Positions 5,051 to 7,422 of a DNA stretch of 7,422 nucleotides are shown one piece after another (the stretch's first letter is position 1; each line of letters opens with the position of its first letter). A program made the position numbers and the translations under genes. Where the stretch lies: contig JBDSND010000101.1 in assembly GCA_039915505.1 (NCBI GenBank), positions 1-7,422 of the forward strand. Reading direction: 5' to 3'. The notes beneath the pieces are model-generated. The model saw only the letters and a list, made by a program, of their open reading frames with translations. It had not been told where the DNA came from and searched no databases. This DNA is from CAIWHR01 sp039915505. Its GTDB lineage: Bacteria; Pseudomonadota; Gammaproteobacteria; Burkholderiales; Casimicrobiaceae.

Positions 5051-6853
5051 TCAATGTCCGCCGGCGGACCCTTCGCGGCGTGGATCGGCCCCGCCAACCC
5101 AGCCGCGATAGGGCCGAAAGAAGGCGACGATTGGATTCATCGCCTCGGTGTTCGCGCCGCGCACGATGCCGTGTAGTCCGGAATTGATGTCGACGATGCG
5201 GGTCGTGTGACCCAACGCCTGCAGCGCCGGCGCGAGGGCCTGCATGGTGGTGCCGCGCTCGAGCGCAATATCCGGCGTGAGCTGCGCCCCAAAGTTGCCG
5301 AGGTCGATGGCGCGCTGGATGTCGAGTTTCCAGTCCAGGATGCCGAGCAGGGTCTTGGTGACGAACTGGATGATCGCGCTGCCGCCGGGCGACCCCAGCA
5401 CGGCATAGAGCCGGCCGTAGCGGTCGAACACGAATGTCGGGGCCATGGAGCTGCGCGGGCGCTTGCCGGGCTCGACCCGGTTGGCGGCGGGTGCACCCGT
5501 CGCGTCGCGCGGACTGAAATCGAAATCGGTGAGCTCGTTGTTGAGCAGGAAGCCGCGCACCATCTGGTAGCTGCCGAAACCGCTCTCGATGGTGGTGGTC
5601 ATCGAGATGGCATTGCCGTCGCGATCGACGATGGCAATGTGGCTCGTGCCGGACTCGCGTGACGGCATGGACGTGTGCCGGGTATCGCAACCGCGCGGTG
5701 CGCCGGCCGCCGGCACCCCCATGCTTCGGGCGGGATCGATGTGCCGGGCGCGCTCGCGCAAGTAGCTCTTGTCGAGCAGTCCCGCCACGGGCACGCACAC
5801 GAAATCGGAATCGCCCATGTAGGCGGCGCGATCGGCGTAGACCAGGCGATAGGCTTCGGTGACGAGGTGCACCGCCGCCGCGGAGTTGGGCGGCAGCGCC
5901 GCGAGATCGAAATTCTCCAGGATGCCGAGACTCATCAGCACGGCGGCGCCGCCGGAGGACGGCATATTGGTGCCACAGATCTTCCACATGCCGCGGTACC
6001 AGTCGCACAGGGGCGCCCGCTTCCTGACGTCATAACCGGCCAGGTCGGCGAGTTCCATCGTGCCGGGATTGGTGGGATGGCTGCGAACCTTGGCGACGAT
6101 ATCGGCCGCAATCGGTCCCGTGTAGAACGCCTCTGCGCCGTGGATGGCCAGCGTGCGCAGGGTGGCCGCAAATTCCGGATTGACGAGCACGGTGCCGACG
6201 GGCTTGGGCGCGCCGTTGGCCTGGAAGAAATAGGGACCCGTCACTGGATCGGCAGCGAGCGCCAGGTTCGCGCCCTGCAGCGCCGCATGGAGTCGTGGCG
6301 AGAGTGCAAACCCGTAATCGGCGAGTCGGATGGCGGAGGCGAAGAGTGCCGCCCACGGCAATCGGCCGTGTTCGCGGTGGGCCACCTGCAGCATGCGCAG
6401 TACGCCGGGCACGCCCACCGAGCGGCCGCCGATCACCGCCTGCACGAAGTCCATCCGCTTGCCGCCGGCATCGAGGAAGAGGGCCTCGGTGGCGGCCATG
6501 GGGGCCGTCTCGCGGCCGTCGTACATGGTGACGCGCCGCAGCGTCGCGTCGTAGCCGAGCAGGAATGCGCCGCCGCCGATACCCGAAGACTGCGGCTCGA
6601 CGAGATTCAGCACCAGCTGCACTGCGATGGCCGCATCGATTGCCGCACCACCCGCTGCGAGGATCTCGACGCCGGCCTGCACGGCAAGCGCATTGGCGGC
6701 CACCACAATGTCCGCCTCGGTCCGCACGAGCGCTTTGGGCGTCCACCCCGAGGGCAGCTCGGGTGGAGGTGGCATCTGTGCGGTGGCCACGCCAGCCAAC
6801 GCCGCCAGCCCGACAAGCAAAGGACCCAGCCGCCGCAACGGGATCACGTCCAC
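5051..6853 (-). CDS. ggt: Gamma-glutamyltranspeptidase (glutathione hydrolase), secreted
   Basis: The 600-residue product transfers or hydrolyses gamma-glutamyl groups from glutathione and related peptides in the periplasm. It has a signal peptide (RR near residue 7, cut after AGVATA at about 25). The large-subunit signature SSGIGGGAF and the substrate-binding Arg114 in DGRETAP are present. Self-cleavage is expected before Thr403 in SGTSHIAIVD, giving a small subunit of 198 residues with Thr403 as nucleophile. Downstream are GNAISMTTTIE, Glu440 and Asp443 in NNELTDF, Ser468-Ser469 in RSSMAPT, and the oxyanion glycines 490-491 in GSPGGS. The segment between Asp443 and Ser468 is shorter than in E. 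coli, so a long active-site lid is probably lacking, closer to the Bacillus type (inferred). One usual Ser/Thr of the family signature is Ala (residue 407). The start is GTG, supported by GAGGGTGAG upstream and the signal peptide. It runs 83 bp behind another minus-strand gene. Confidence 0.93.
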   Translation of the reverse strand: MDVIPLRRLGPLLVGLAALAGVATAQMPPPPELPSGWTPKALVRTEADIVVAANALAVQAGVEILAAGGAAIDAAIAVQLVLNLVEPQSSGIGGGAFLLGYDATLRRVTMYDGRETAPMAATEALFLDAGGKRMDFVQAVIGGRSVGVPGVLRMLQVAHREHGRLPWAALFASAIRLADYGFALSPRLHAALQGANLALAADPVTGPYFFQANGAPKPVGTVLVNPEFAATLRTLAIHGAEAFYTGPIAADIVAKVRSHPTNPGTMELADLAGYDVRKRAPLCDWYRGMWKICGTNMPSSGGAAVLMSLGILENFDLAALPPNSAAAVHLVTEAYRLVYADRAAYMGDSDFVCVPVAGLLDKSYLRERARHIDPARSMGVPAAGAPRGCDTRHTSMPSRESGTSHIAIVDRDGNAISMTTTIESGFGSYQMVRGFLLNNELTDFDFSPRDATGAPAANRVEPGKRPRSSMAPTFVFDRYGRLYAVLGSPGGSAIIQFVTKTLLGILDWKLDIQRAIDLGNFGAQLTPDIALERGTTMQALAPALQALGHTTRIVDINSGLHGIVRGANTEAMNPIVAFFRPYRGWVGGADPRREGSAGGH

Positions 6854-6859
6854 GATGGT

Positions 6860-6868
6860 CTCACCCTC
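6860..6868 (-). promoter_or_regulatory. Ribosome binding site of ggt (GTG start)
   Basis: Read on the minus strand, GAGGGTGAG ends six bases before the GTG at 6853-6851. No ATG gives a full-length signal peptide, so this site supports the GTG start. A relatively AT-rich patch just upstream (about 6870-6895) could hold a promoter, but I cannot identify boxes. Confidence 0.5.
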
Positions 6869-6936
6869 GCTTGGAAAGTGGAAATCTTAACCTTCGTGCG
6901 CCTGCCCTTGCGCTTGTGGCCGCACCCGCGTCGGCC

Positions 6937-7422
6937 TTACCGACGTGGCGTGCAAAGCGCTACGGCGTCGGGTCCATAGCCTTCGGGCACCCAGCCGCGA
7001 TCGATCATCTGCTGCCTGATCGCGAGCGAGGTGGCGTAGCGATGATTGACGTCGAGGCGGTTGTTGTACAGCCGATAGACCGGGTCCATCGCAATCGGGC
7101 ACCTGCCGGTGGAGGCGTGCGGCAGCTGCGCCTCGAACACGTCATCGCTTTCCAGCAACCAGCTCGACGCGAATTTTGCGTGCACAGTGGCGCATTCCGC
7201 CGGCGAGCCGCTGTAGAAATGGCTGTCCAGACCGACTTCGGGACGTCCGTAGAAGCGACACACCGGCGTGCCGCGCGCTGCGGCACCGGGCGCCGACCGG
7301 TACACGGTCCAGCGCTCGCCGGTGCGCTGCCAGCCGGCGAATCCCCCACCGTCGAGCATGGCGATCTCGGCCGGGTTGGCCGAGACGAAGTAGTGGTCGA
7401 GTGCGGCGTTGTAGAACTCAAC
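6937..7422 (-). CDS. Protein with DUF5648-like C-terminal repeats, partial
   Basis: The final 161 codons of a minus-strand gene; its 5' part lies beyond the window and the stop is TAA at 6939-6937. Three repeats of the form Y/F-Y-N...H-F/Y...S/T are visible: VEFYNAALDHYFVSANP at the start, VCRFYGRPEVGLDSHFYSGS in the middle, and VYRLYNNRLDVNHRYATS near the end, which closes with IRQQMIDRGWVPEGYGPDAV. I recognise this as the DUF5648-like module often found at the C-terminus of secreted or surface proteins of proteobacteria; its function is unknown. Two Cys pairs could form disulfides, consistent with export. The N-terminal domain that would tell its job is missing. The ATG inside (7357-7359) is probably not the start because the first repeat lies upstream of it in the same frame. 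It may share a transcript with ggt, 83 bp downstream. Confidence 0.75.
   Translation of the reverse strand, partial: VEFYNAALDHYFVSANPAEIAMLDGGGFAGWQRTGERWTVYRSAPGAAARGTPVCRFYGRPEVGLDSHFYSGSPAECATVHAKFASSWLLESDDVFEAQLPHASTGRCPIAMDPVYRLYNNRLDVNHRYATSLAIRQQMIDRGWVPEGYGPDAVALCTPRR

Noticed and set aside
5056..5069. Perfect 14-bp palindrome GTCCGCCGGCGGAC near the ggt stop
   Set aside because: It lies inside the final codons of ggt (GSAGG), has no T-run after it, and palindromes of this composition are common in GC-rich coding DNA.
5675..6979. Plus-strand open frame of 434 codons opposite ggt
   Set aside because: It is an antisense shadow of ggt, rich in Arg, Gly and His with no domain; ggt itself is complete with its catalytic Thr and signature.

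Overview
This is a GC-rich chromosomal window (roughly two-thirds GC by eye) with strong third-position G/C bias. It most likely comes from a beta- or gammaproteobacterium. The reasons are the TupA-type tungstate-binding protein, the secreted S46 peptidase, the short REP/MITE-like intergenic repeats and the DUF5648-like secreted domain, a combination I associate with those classes. Genus cannot be read from the sequence. The coding genes are recognisable families. The unusual material lies between them.

Layout: (1) 1-203, + strand, the C-terminal end of a tungstate ABC-transporter binding protein (TupA-like). (2) 204-596, a non-coding nest of short repeats: one 150-bp element with 23-bp inverted ends, partial copies of its right half, a tandem fragment of the end, and a decayed end that runs into the ribosome binding site of the next gene. 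(3) 597-1370, + strand, an HpcH/HpaI-family class II aldolase. (4) 1371-1607, an intergenic gap holding a 4.6-copy octamer tandem repeat and a possible 11-codon leader ORF. (5) 1608-3671, + strand, a secreted S46 (DPP7/DPP11-type) dipeptidyl peptidase. (6) 3698-4948, + strand, 26 bp downstream and probably co-transcribed: a secreted protein with an N-terminal cytochrome c motif and a Vgb/streptogramin-lyase-like beta-propeller. (7) 5051-6853, - strand, a secreted gamma-glutamyltranspeptidase converging on the previous gene. (8) 6937-7422, - strand, the C-terminal part of a protein with DUF5648-like repeats, cut by the window end.

Functionally, genes 5 to 7 all carry Sec-type signal peptides. 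Two of them are exopeptidase/transferase enzymes: the S46 enzyme would release dipeptides from oligopeptide N-termini, and GGT would remove gamma-glutamyl groups from glutathione or peptides. Together they suggest extracytoplasmic peptide scavenging, but they are on opposite strands, so shared regulation is inference only. The aldolase and TupA have no evident functional link to them.

I see no CRISPR array, tRNA, rRNA, phage gene or intact transposase. I do not see a convincing new multi-gene system. The observations most worth checking are the repeat nest with its recruited ribosome binding site, the octamer repeat plus ATGA-overlapping leader ORF in front of the S46 peptidase, and the cytochrome-propeller fusion.
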